Translations under genes and position numbers: made by a program | NCBI GenBank assembly: GCA_965601955.1 | Contig: OZ271855.1 | Location: 1,426,001 to 1,490,000 of the forward strand | Length of the DNA stretch: 64,000 bases | DNA from: RHLJ01 sp965601955 | GTDB taxonomy: Bacteria > Bacteroidota > Rhodothermia > Balneolales > Balneolaceae | Direction of reading: 5' to 3' | The notes under the pieces: model-generated | Told to the model about the DNA's origin: nothing | What the model saw: the letters and a program-made list of their open reading frames with translations, nothing else | Database searches by the model: none | In this document: positions 1 to 9,300 of the stretch, one piece after another | Position numbering within the stretch: position 1 is the first letter of the stretch | How the letters are laid out: every line of letters starts with the position of its first letter

Positions 1-543
1 GACTTCATGACGGGCATGATTGCTCATCACGCCCAGGCCTTAATCATGTCAGATTTAGCTCCAAAAAATGGAGCAAGCCCTGAAGTTCAGAGACTAGCCG
101 CAAGAATTATCAATGCCCAGAAAGACGAGATAGCGACCATGCAGACATGGCTCAAAGATCGTGGTCAACCCGTACCAAAGGTTCAAATTGAAGGATTAAT
201 GCTCATGATTCATACAGAAGGTGGAGATCACGGTGGACATGGAGGCCACGGTGGTCATGGAGGTCACGATCACATGAATATGGCAGGTATGTTGACCCAG
301 GAGCAATTGGTTGAATTATCAGAAGCAAAGGGCATCGATTTTGATCGTCTATTTTTGGAGTATATGATCCAACATCACCTGGGCGCCGTTACTATGGTAG
401 AAACGCTAATCAGCACGGATGGCGCGGTGCAGGACGAAGCTGCTTTTCGATTAGCCACTGATATCAATGTGGATCAGATTACCGAAATCGAGCGCATGAA
501 ATTAATGCTCCTCGGTATCACGCCTACCGACGAACTTGACTAA
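1..543 (+). CDS. DUF305 domain protein (CopM-like), 5' end cut
   Basis: The reading frame is open to the window edge, so the true start lies upstream; 180 residues are visible. Two DUF305 half-repeats can be seen, each with a Met/His signature: MIAHHAQA near the start and MIQHHLGA near residue 123. They are joined by a Gly/His linker made of about five GGH units, followed by HDHMNMAGM. DUF305 proteins are periplasmic or exported helical proteins, and the cyanobacterial member CopM binds copper; the extra His/Met linker here fits a metal-binding role, which is inference. The LVIVD-repeat gene follows after 39 bases and is probably cotranscribed. Confidence 0.9.
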   Translation, partial: DFMTGMIAHHAQALIMSDLAPKNGASPEVQRLAARIINAQKDEIATMQTWLKDRGQPVPKVQIEGLMLMIHTEGGDHGGHGGHGGHGGHDHMNMAGMLTQEQLVELSEAKGIDFDRLFLEYMIQHHLGAVTMVETLISTDGAVQDEAAFRLATDINVDQITEIERMKLMLLGITPTDELD

Positions 544-582
544 TTACATTTATCAATAACTCAATAACCAATACATAACAGC

Positions 583-2562
583 ATGAATAAATTTTCATTC
601 AAAAAAATGATGGTTCCTTCTTTGTTGGCTATGGTGGTAGTAGCATACGCTTGTGCACCATCATCGCCTACAATCCAGGCACCATTTACTGCTCCTCAGG
701 TAGCGACATTAGATGAGGTAAGTGCTCCAAGCCCTGATCCAAGGGTAGGATTAGGTGCCGGACTTTTTGATGCAGAAGAAGCTATCTGGAATATGGAGAT
801 GCTTTCTACTACTCCACCTGCCGAAGACTTTCTCGGGGTTACCAATTCTGATTTGGCTTTCCAGGGACCATATGCCTTTCAGGGAAACTATAATGGTGTA
901 ATGATTTGGGATCTTACTGACCCATCAGCTCCAGAATTAATCAAGGATTATCTTTGTCCTGCATCTCAGAGTGATGTTTCCGTTTATGAAAACTTGATGT
1001 TTGTTTCAGGTGAAGGATTTGGTGGGCGTTTAGATTGTGGTACTCAAGGTGTCCAGGAAGCAGTTTCTCAAGACAGGCTGCGTGGTATCAGAATTTTTGA
1101 TATCACTGATATCCAAAACCCAGAATACATTGCTAATGTGCAAACATGCCGTGGCTCACACACACACTCTGTACTAAAAGATCCAGATGATGATGATAAT
1201 GTATATGTGTATGTATCTGGTTCAGCGGGTATTCGTCCTGCAGAAGAATTAGAAGGTTGTTCAAATGCCCTTCCTGAAGACGATCCAAATTCTGCACTAT
1301 TTAGAATTGAAGTAATCAAAGTTCCTCTTGCAAGCCCGGAAGATGCAGCTATCGTTAGTTCTCCAAGAATCTTTGATGACTTAACAGCTCCTCCAACACA
1401 TGGATTAGCTCCTGCAGAAATAGAAGCACTAAAAGTTGCAAAAGAAAACGGAGCAATCACTTTCTTCCGTTTGGGAACTGAACGAGTATTAAACTGGAAT
1501 TTTGCTGGTAGATTGATTCAGAACTACGCAAATGAAAGAGGTGGAGAAGGAACAACTCCTACGACTGAAGACACAGCTTATGTTCGTGAAAACGCAACCG
1601 ACATGATCAACCAAATGTTTGGAACTGGTGAAAGTGACCGGGGTCCAAACCAGTGCCATGATATCACGCTTTATCCTGAAATAGGTTTAGCTGGTGGTGC
1701 TTGTGAAGGATATGGACTATTACTTGACATTTCTGACCCAGTAAACCCTGTTAGAATTGATGCTGTTGCTGACTCTAACTTCTCATACTGGCACTCTGCT
1801 ACTTTTACTAACGATGGTAGTGCAGTTCTATTCACGGATGAGTGGGGTGGCGGTGGCCAGCCTAAGTGCCGTGAGTCTGATCCTTATGAGTGGGGAGCAA
1901 ATGCAATCTTCACTATTACTGAAGACAAAGAGCTTGACTTCCAAAGCTACTACAAGCTTCCTGCTCCACAAACTTCTCAGGAAAACTGTGTTGCTCACAA
2001 CGGCTCTATGATTCCGGTTCCTGGACGTGATATCATGGTTCAGGCTTGGTATCAGGGTGGTATTTCAGTATTTGACTGGACAGATCCTGCGAACCCGGTT
2101 GAAATCGCGTTCCACGATCGTGGGCCTGTATCTGCTGAAAGAATGCAGTCTGGTGGAAGCTGGTCAGTATACTGGTATAACGGTTTGATTGTAAGTTCTG
2201 AGATCTCTCGTGGTCTTGACATCTTCGATCTTACTCCGAGTCCGTATATGACTATCAACGAAATCGAAGCTTCTAAAACAGTTGTATTGGATTACCTGAA
2301 TGCTCAAGGGCATCCAATGTTCGAGTGGCCATCTACTCCTGTATTAGCAAAAGCTTATGTAGATCAACTAGATCGTGATAATGGCTTAGATGCTGCTAGC
2401 ATTACTGCTATCCGCCAGGGATTAGCAAATGCGGAAGCTTCTGGTAAGTCTAAGATGTTCTCTGAACTAGCTGATAAGGTTAGCGGAATGGCAGCTGGTG
2501 CTGGCGATTCTGATAAAGTTCAGATGCTTGCGAATACATTAAAAGACTTAGGCTCGATGTAA
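583..2562 (+). CDS. LVIVD-repeat beta-propeller lipoprotein
   Basis: 659 residues. The N-terminus is a lipoprotein signal ending in VVVAYAC, with the lipid-modified Cys at residue 24, so the protein is probably membrane anchored outside the cytoplasm. The body carries repeated blades of the LVIVD type: GVMIWDLTDPSAPEL, GIRIFDITDIQNPEY, LLLDISDPVNPVRI, ISVFDWTDPANPVEI and GLDIFDLTPSPYM. The last 100 or so residues are helical and hydrophilic. Several cysteines in the propeller may form disulfides. The function is unknown; its repeated pairing with DUF305 genes in related bacteria suggests a shared process. The ATG start is preceded by no clear ribosome binding site. Confidence 0.85.
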   Translation: MNKFSFKKMMVPSLLAMVVVAYACAPSSPTIQAPFTAPQVATLDEVSAPSPDPRVGLGAGLFDAEEAIWNMEMLSTTPPAEDFLGVTNSDLAFQGPYAFQGNYNGVMIWDLTDPSAPELIKDYLCPASQSDVSVYENLMFVSGEGFGGRLDCGTQGVQEAVSQDRLRGIRIFDITDIQNPEYIANVQTCRGSHTHSVLKDPDDDDNVYVYVSGSAGIRPAEELEGCSNALPEDDPNSALFRIEVIKVPLASPEDAAIVSSPRIFDDLTAPPTHGLAPAEIEALKVAKENGAITFFRLGTERVLNWNFAGRLIQNYANERGGEGTTPTTEDTAYVRENATDMINQMFGTGESDRGPNQCHDITLYPEIGLAGGACEGYGLLLDISDPVNPVRIDAVADSNFSYWHSATFTNDGSAVLFTDEWGGGGQPKCRESDPYEWGANAIFTITEDKELDFQSYYKLPAPQTSQENCVAHNGSMIPVPGRDIMVQAWYQGGISVFDWTDPANPVEIAFHDRGPVSAERMQSGGSWSVYWYNGLIVSSEISRGLDIFDLTPSPYMTINEIEASKTVVLDYLNAQGHPMFEWPSTPVLAKAYVDQLDRDNGLDAASITAIRQGLANAEASGKSKMFSELADKVSGMAAGAGDSDKVQMLANTLKDLGSM

Positions 2563-2583
2563 TATTCGAAGCGTATCAAATTT

Positions 2584-2617
2584 AAAAGCCCCTCATGCTA
2601 AAGCTTGAGGGGCTTTT
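2584..2617. terminator. Bidirectional intrinsic terminator
   Basis: A perfect 12-bp stem, AAAAGCCCCTCA paired with TGAGGGGCTTTT, encloses a 10-base loop. T-runs on both strands let it serve both the LVIVD gene (plus) and the long operon ending at 2646 (minus). Confidence 0.9.
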
Positions 2618-2645
2618 TTGTTAGCTAATAATTGCTGTGAAATAA

Positions 2646-3899
2646 TTAGTGAATGGCTGTTCCTTTCGTCTCTTTCACCGTCAATGCGATAAAGAAAGCT
2701 AGCAAAGAAACAACAATAATATATCCTGCGATAGCATCCGGATTTCCTGTCACAGAGATCAGCCATACTGCAACCATTGGAGCTGTTCCCCCAAAAATTG
2801 CATAAGGGATATTATAGCTTACACTGGTAGCACTAGCACGTACATTAGCAGGAAATAACTCCGTCATAAATGCTGGAATGGTGCTCATGAAAATAGAAAG
2901 GACGATGGCGAATACGGATTGGCCCAACAGGATCATCCAAAACACATGATGATGCATCAGCCAAATTAATGGGTATGCCAAAACTGCCATTGAAATAGCC
3001 CCAGCAATCAACATAGGTTTACGACCGACTTTATCAGAAAGCATGGCGAATACCGGGGTAGCAATTAGTAATACAAACAAACTAATGGTATTGATGTCTA
3101 AGGCTTCGGCTTTTGTTTCATGTACTTCCTGAACCAGCCAGGTAGCCAGGTAAATGAAAATGATATAAAAGCTTACAGCTCCCATCATGTTTAAGCCAAT
3201 GGACTGAAACATAGGCTTTCTGTGATTTTTAAACACCTCGGTTAATGGAGCTTTAATCTTTTCTTCAGAAACAGGAGTTTCTGGTAGGCCTCTTCGGATA
3301 AGAAAACCAATAATACCGATGGATATGCCTACAAGGAAAGGAATTCTCCAGCCCCAACTGGCTAACTCAGCTTCGGTGAGCAAGCTTGTAAGTAATGCAC
3401 CAAAACCAGAACCAAGTAAGATTCCTAACGTTGCTCCCATCATGCTAAAAGAGCTGAAAAATCCTCGTCTATGATCAGGTGCATGCTCGATAAGAAATAC
3501 GATAGAACCGGTGTATTCACCACCAACAGATAAACCCTGGAACATCCTCATTAGCACCATCAATATGGCTGCGCTAAAGCCAATCTGACTATGCGTTGGC
3601 AATACTCCAATGATGAACGTGGGAATAGCCATGAGCATGACCGATAAGAAAAGCATTTTCTTTCGCCCGACTACATCACCAATTCTCCCAAAGAAAATGG
3701 CTCCAATTGGCCGCATCAGGAAGCCTGCAGCAAATGCTCCGAATGCAGCAATTAATGAGGTAGTGGGGTTCCCGGATGGAAAGAACTGATCAGCAATGGT
3801 AGCCGCGAAAAAGCCATACACAGCAAAGTCGTACCACTCCAGGATGTTTCCAATTAATCCTGCAGCTAATACTTTTTTAAAGTGCTTTTTTTCGCTCAT
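2646..3899 (-). CDS. MFS transporter, metabolite:H+ symporter (ProP/MHS-like)
   Basis: 417 residues with about 12 hydrophobic segments. The N-terminus GNILEWYDFAVYGFFA and the loop motif GRIGDVVGRKKML, followed by LSVGGEYTGS, are hallmarks of the metabolite:H+ symporter branch (ProP, KgtP, ShiA) of the major facilitator family. It probably imports an organic acid or osmolyte across the inner membrane; the substrate cannot be read from sequence. Its ATG overlaps the rpe stop codon by 4 bases (ATGA), making it the last gene of the porU operon, and it ends just before the bidirectional terminator. Confidence 0.88.
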   Translation of the reverse strand: MSEKKHFKKVLAAGLIGNILEWYDFAVYGFFAATIADQFFPSGNPTTSLIAAFGAFAAGFLMRPIGAIFFGRIGDVVGRKKMLFLSVMLMAIPTFIIGVLPTHSQIGFSAAILMVLMRMFQGLSVGGEYTGSIVFLIEHAPDHRRGFFSSFSMMGATLGILLGSGFGALLTSLLTEAELASWGWRIPFLVGISIGIIGFLIRRGLPETPVSEEKIKAPLTEVFKNHRKPMFQSIGLNMMGAVSFYIIFIYLATWLVQEVHETKAEALDINTISLFVLLIATPVFAMLSDKVGRKPMLIAGAISMAVLAYPLIWLMHHHVFWMILLGQSVFAIVLSIFMSTIPAFMTELFPANVRASATSVSYNIPYAIFGGTAPMVAVWLISVTGNPDAIAGYIIVVSLLAFFIALTVKETKGTAIH

Positions 3900-4564
3900 T
3901 CTATCAGGGATTTGAGTTCAGTAACTCTGGAGGGTATATCCTTGGCACTGAATACGCTGTTACCGGATACAAGTACATCAGCACCCGCTTCTGCAATTTT
4001 TTTGATGTTCTTCAAATTTACCCCTCCATCAACCTGGATGAGGAACCCATGCCCTTCAGACTCACGGATATCAGCCAATTCCTGTAGGCGGTCATAGCTG
4101 CTTTCAATAAAACTCTGCCCTCCAAAGCCGGGGTTTACACTCATTACCACCACCATGTCTACATATTCGAGGATGGGCTCAATATTATAGATCGAAGTAG
4201 CAGGATTGATAGCTACTCCCGCCATCACTCCATGACTCTTAATTTTTTGAATGCTGCGGTGCAGGTGAGTACAGGCTTCAAAATGAACAGAAATCAGCTC
4301 AGAACCAGCATCTACAAAATTGTCGATATACTGATCCGGGTTTTCAATCATTAAATGAGTATCGATAAAAGAATCCGGGGCAATTTTACTTACTTGTTTA
4401 ATAATTCCTGGTCCAAATGTGATGTTAGGAACAAAGTGACCATCCATTACATCACAGTGTATCCAGGTGGCTCCACCTTCTGAGATTGCGTTAATGTCGG
4501 CTTCGAGGTTAGTGAAATTGGCAGAGAGAATAGAAGGAGCGAGAACGGGTAAGCTGAAGTTCAT
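3896..4564 (-). CDS. rpe: Ribulose-phosphate 3-epimerase
   Basis: 222 residues, the usual length. Interconverts ribulose-5-phosphate and xylulose-5-phosphate in the pentose phosphate pathway. Signature segments are LAPSILSANF at the N-terminus, WIHCDVMDGHFVPNITFGP (metal-binding His/Asp), VVVMSVNPGFGGQSF and the phosphate-binding end segment QVDGGVNLKNI with VSGNSVF. The start overlaps the upstream PASTA gene stop by one base (TAATG), so the two are likely translationally coupled. A central-carbon enzyme in the middle of a secretion/envelope operon is unusual. Confidence 0.96.
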   Translation of the reverse strand: MNFSLPVLAPSILSANFTNLEADINAISEGGATWIHCDVMDGHFVPNITFGPGIIKQVSKIAPDSFIDTHLMIENPDQYIDNFVDAGSELISVHFEACTHLHRSIQKIKSHGVMAGVAINPATSIYNIEPILEYVDMVVVMSVNPGFGGQSFIESSYDRLQELADIRESEGHGFLIQVDGGVNLKNIKKIAEAGADVLVSGNSVFSAKDIPSRVTELKSLIE

Positions 4565-5388
4565 TAATTGTTTTTTTGTTGGTTGGGCACTGGAATTTGA
4601 TTCCCCGTAGAATCGATAATTACTGCACCACCTTCAAGTACTTCAACAGCTTCAAATCGCTCAGAAATAACCAATGATAATGTTCCGCCTTCTACCATTT
4701 GCGTCACATTGGGGGTATAATCAAGCACCGTGTTTGGTACCACATCTTTGATTGGTTGGAAGCGAATTTCCCCAACTCTGAGCCCAACCTCGCGAAGTTT
4801 TAGCTGTGCATCCGGTAAACGGAGCCCTCTAATTTCAGGAATATCTACAATCTTGTCTCCGAGTCCATCGCTAACAACAAGGTCTATAGCTCGCCCTTTT
4901 TCGACAGTAATACCTTGAGGAATGGACTGCCTTAGTACTGCATTCTTGAACCGGGAAGACTCGTAGCTGATTGACCCCACTTCTAATCCATAGTTTTGGA
5001 GCTGGATCTGGGCGTTTCTCAACGACAGGTTTACTACATTAGGCACAATTACCTGAGGTCTAACTGCAGTATTAACTGTGAGGTATACTTTTCGATTGGG
5101 TTTTACCAAAACGGAAGGAGCGGGTGCCTGGTCAATAACATAGTCAGCAGGGAATGCAGAATTTGCTCTTCGGTCAGATACCTCCACTCTTAATCCATAG
5201 GAAGTTAATAGTTCCTCGGCTTCAGTTAATGAGATTCGTGTAACATCTGGAACCGTTACGCCTTCATTATAATTGGTATAAATGGGCATAATGAGCTTAT
5301 CGAGAAGGAGTAAGCTAACAGAGCCGATGAGAATCAATCCCAAAACGGAAAAGTAAAGATACTTACTGGTGAGAATCTGCTTAATCAT
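4564..5388 (-). CDS. PASTA-domain membrane protein (no kinase domain)
   Basis: 274 residues: a short cytoplasmic N-terminus, one transmembrane helix at about residues 10-32, then three PASTA domains at about 42-110, 112-178 and 180-247, each starting with a V-P-D/N/E-V/I turn (VTVPDVTRIS, VIVPNVVNLS, VDIPEIRGLR), and a short tail. PASTA domains bind peptidoglycan muropeptides in Ser/Thr kinases and penicillin-binding proteins; here they stand alone, facing the periplasm. Such stand-alone PASTA proteins are common in Bacteroidota. A role in sensing or anchoring to the wall is inference. Confidence 0.87.
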   Translation of the reverse strand: MIKQILTSKYLYFSVLGLILIGSVSLLLLDKLIMPIYTNYNEGVTVPDVTRISLTEAEELLTSYGLRVEVSDRRANSAFPADYVIDQAPAPSVLVKPNRKVYLTVNTAVRPQVIVPNVVNLSLRNAQIQLQNYGLEVGSISYESSRFKNAVLRQSIPQGITVEKGRAIDLVVSDGLGDKIVDIPEIRGLRLPDAQLKLREVGLRVGEIRFQPIKDVVPNTVLDYTPNVTQMVEGGTLSLVISERFEAVEVLEGGAVIIDSTGNQIPVPNQQKNN

Positions 5389-5417
5389 GGCTCAAAAATA
5401 AGGGAAGATGGAGGATG

Positions 5418-6398
5418 TTAAAAGTTCCAGCGCAAAGAAACTGTTTCATTCGAAAGCATATTCGCCTCGGCTTCTAGTCTGCTGTTTTTAAGCTGAACCG
5501 TGAAGTAGGCATCAAACGCTGATACGATGTGATTTACCATCATTAAGGTGAGAATGTTCCCCGCAGTTCGGTAGTTATCGTTGAACTGCTGAGCTCTGTC
5601 TCTTCCTTCAATAAAATTGGCTGTGGCCATTGTGGCATCCCAGGGGTATTGATATACATGCCCGGCTCCGTCAGAAAGCCTTGCTTGATGAAAATCTCTC
5701 CAGCCTGGCTGAAACTGGTAATATTTGCTCATTAACTCATAGTATTGTTGCGAGCCATAGTCCTGTACAACATGGGAAAAATTACTCGCCACAAAGCCAT
5801 TATTGTAGTAAAAAGGTGTTTGGACTTCTACCTGTCTAAGAATGGGAAGCAGTTCACTATCCCAATCGGCTTGTGTATTTCCCCAGGTAGGGGTTTTACC
5901 AAATACTAAGTCTTCCAGGCCGTCGGGGTTATCGAAACCATTCGAAATGCCATTAGCCCTTGAATATTCTACAAGCCACTGAGCATAAGCCAGTACACTC
6001 CAGTTTTGATCTCCATAATTTTCATAGGCACGCTCTCTGCGTTCTGCCTTGTTATTTTGATCGATATAGAAGGCTATTCCTACTGCATCTACTAGGAAGT
6101 ATGCAGCTGCTCTTCCCCATTTCCCATTTAATGCCTGCCCGCTTCCGGGGATAATTGCTGATGCAAGAAATGCTATTCCGGGCTTGGTTCTTGGGGCATC
6201 TGCAAACGTTGAAGCTTCCTCGGAGAGGTGAACCGAAGGAGCATATCTGAAATCCTCAATGGAAACAGGGAGGGAAACTTCAGTAGTAGAGGAATCTTCC
6301 AAGACGATTTTCCCGGTTAGGGAATGCTTAACAGGTTGAGCCTGAGTACTAATCGTAAACACTATGAAAGCGAGTAATAGGCACTGGAAAATTTTCAT
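5418..6398 (-). CDS. Exported protein with DUF5683-like domain
   Basis: 326 residues with an N-terminal signal peptide ending STQAQ. Residues about 72-120 contain ASAIIPGSGQALNGKWGRAA followed by a hydrophobic helix, resembling DUF5683 proteins, which carry the pattern PGxGQxYNG(K) and sit in the envelope of Bacteroidota. The rest is aromatic-rich (many Tyr, Phe and Trp) with few recognisable motifs. Its start overlaps the stop of the upstream HExxH protein by 4 bases. I cannot assign a function beyond an envelope location; family membership is by motif only. Confidence 0.7.
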   Translation of the reverse strand: MKIFQCLLLAFIVFTISTQAQPVKHSLTGKIVLEDSSTTEVSLPVSIEDFRYAPSVHLSEEASTFADAPRTKPGIAFLASAIIPGSGQALNGKWGRAAAYFLVDAVGIAFYIDQNNKAERRERAYENYGDQNWSVLAYAQWLVEYSRANGISNGFDNPDGLEDLVFGKTPTWGNTQADWDSELLPILRQVEVQTPFYYNNGFVASNFSHVVQDYGSQQYYELMSKYYQFQPGWRDFHQARLSDGAGHVYQYPWDATMATANFIEGRDRAQQFNDNYRTAGNILTLMMVNHIVSAFDAYFTVQLKNSRLEAEANMLSNETVSLRWNF

Positions 6399-9300
6399 AG
6401 CAATTCGAAATCAAAAGTTAGTCCGAAATGGAATAGAAGTTCACGTCCATAAGTAACGCGATTGCTTTGAGAACCTGTTACAAAATCTTCAGGTAAGGTA
6501 AGCGTGAATTTATCAAAGCCATAAGAGGCACTTACAAAGAATCGAAGAGGGAATAAGTAATAGCCGCTACTCGCCAGCCTCAACTCTGCACCTATGCCTT
6601 TCTTGATGTTTTTTCCGGAGTCTAACAAATTGGGGTTATTATCTGCTATGCCCCCAGGGTACCAGCCATTTCCAGCCTCAAAAAAGAAACGGGCATACAT
6701 TTTGTCGAAGGTATAAGGGCCAACCTGTTTGTTGATGTTTTTAAAGATGGGAGTGAACCAGCTTATGCTTGTAAATGCAGTGGTATTTCCACCAATCGCA
6801 AAGAACGGGTAACTCCTCATCCCAAGGAAGCCACCAATATAGTCGGTATAAAAAGCATCGTCGGGTTTGTTGAAATAGCTAAATCCCCTGATTCTTGCCT
6901 GGAAAGCCTGATCACCAAATGTCCTGAACCCATAACGCAGGTGCAACTCAGTAGAGTGATTTTTTATGCTGTTGAATATTGGAACGAGAGCTCCGTCTTT
7001 GATCTCGTACTCCTCAAGCAGTTGGGCTGGCTGGTATTGATATCGTAAATATCCCTTGAGTCCAATGGGAGCTATATCGCCATCGGTAGAAAAACTATAA
7101 TAATCGAAGGTGTAGGAGGCGGACAAAGTAGTGGCTTTGTAATATTGAGAAGAGGAACCACTAATTAGTGCGTTCAGCTCACGTGAGAAGAAGTTGTCAG
7201 TTTGAACCTGGTACGGAGAATAGCCAATACCAAGCTCAAGTAAGCTGCGTCGGCTCAGCTTACTTCTAAAGAATAAATTCGCTTCCCAAACTTCATAACC
7301 GATATCAACAGTAGTGGTATCAGGCAGGCAAGAGGTACAGGGAAATTCCTCAATAGACAGACCATCCTTTACATTCCTGTGAAGATTGAAGACTTCAACA
7401 GCTACCGTAGGCGACCAGCTTTTCTTAATGAAAGGGAGTCCACGATATTCAGCGGTGAAAAAGGCGTCCCTATCTAGCTTCAAGAGGCGGTTGGGTTTGA
7501 AAAAGTCACCAATACTACTCGCATCCCTGGACGCTACACCAAGCATAATTCCTCCAAAAATACTAAGCTTGTCGAGTACATCTCTCGAAGCGAAGTATAT
7601 CCCGGGTTTTACATCACGAAGTAGATTTTCTCCCAGCCTGGCAACTTGTCCATTTTTCAACAGCGTACCGTTCTGGCCATTTTCTTTGGTATAGTTATCA
7701 AAACGAAGGACTGGGAAATATGAGAAGCTGGTGAAGGTATCTTCGTACGGTCTGTATACCCGTTCATTAGATTCGCCCTGAGTCTCAATTTCAAATTTAT
7801 GAGGCTCGGTTTTCAATGGAACGGGAATGTCCTCTCCGAAAGCATTGATGTCCTTGTCATTAAAATCATTCAGATATTCCACATCGATGGTGGATTCAGA
7901 TTCAAATGGCACTTCAGAACTCACAGGCATGTAGCTGCCATAACTTATTGGAGATGATGAAGGTAAAAGATTGGCTGTTTTAATCTTATATCCGTCTTTC
8001 TCATATTCTGAAAAGTAAAGCTGACCCTCTTCTATAAATGGCATGAAAGCTCCGCCCAGAACGCTGGTTACTTGCTGAGTTTCTCCATTTTCCAGATGTT
8101 GACGATAGATATTAAAGATTCCATCCGGATCAGAAGCGTAATACATGTATTCTCCATCTTCTGTAATAAACGGGTCTCTATAATCGACAAAATCACCCTC
8201 AAGAATGGTTTGGGTTGCTTTACTACTTACTTCTATCGATCGGATACTTCTTCCCCAAAAGTCAGCAAAAGAAAAATACAGGCGGTTTCCTGAGGGGTGC
8301 CAGTTAGGGGTAAATAGGGTTTCCCCATCTTGAAAACTCGTGAGTGATGTTGAGCTATCAGGATCATCAGCATCAATAAGAATTAAATTCTGTGTTCCTT
8401 TATCGTATTTGAGGGCTGCGATTTGAGAACCGTCCGGGCTCCAGGCTGGCGACTGAATCCGAGCACTTTTAGTTAAACGAGTAGATTTACCAGATTCTAA
8501 TTCATAGATAAATAGATCACTGTAGAACTCGCCAAAATGATTCTTTTTGTTAATGGTATAGGCAATCCGCTGGCCATCCGGGGAAAAGGAATAGGTAGTA
8601 TTTAACGCCATTACCAAAGGCTTCAAAGCATCAGCATGGTTATGCTCAACATGATGATCCCTCTGATCTACTTGGGCAATTTCAATTTCTTCGCCATCCT
8701 GTTTGATATAGAGAGTAAGGAGCGAGAAGTCTCTACCGCGATTTGAGAGATAAGCAACCGCATCACCCGTAGGGGAACGCTTAGGAAAGAAATTAAAGAA
8801 GCCTTCTTTTTCGATGTATTCAGATTCTGTAAAGGAAATACCGGCTATTCCTGAATTGTAGAATTCCTTTCGTTCAGTTATCCAATCGTCAAATATTTCC
8901 TCTCCACTAAAACCAGTGGCCATTTCCATAGCTTCTTCTACCTTATAAACTCCCTTTTCACCTAGAGCTTCAGAGATTCTTCTGAGTACATCTTCTCCAA
9001 AGCGTTCGACTAAATAGATAACAAAGGCATAACCCTGGTTATAGACTGTTTCCCTTTCCAGGCTTGTTTTTGAGGAAAAAGTACCCATTTCGGCCAGGTT
9101 GAAATAGGTATCACTTAAAATCCTGGTTCTTAGGATCATATCTCTATGGCTATCCCAGGTATCATATAATAATCCCTCTATTTGGTATTGAGCGGTACCT
9201 TCAGCAAACCATGCAGGGATGTTGATAGAAGCAAAAGGGAGGGAAGCTATCCCGTTTGGGAAACCATAAAGCACGTCCGGCCTGCGCACTTTTTCATACG

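Noticed and set aside
227..285. Short tandem GGH/GGTCAC-like DNA repeats
   Set aside because: They are in frame inside the DUF305 gene and encode the Gly/His linker; units are too short and without spacers for CRISPR.
1068..1460. Long open reading frame on the minus strand inside the LVIVD gene
   Set aside because: Antisense to a well-supported coding frame, no family motif, and composition follows the sense gene.
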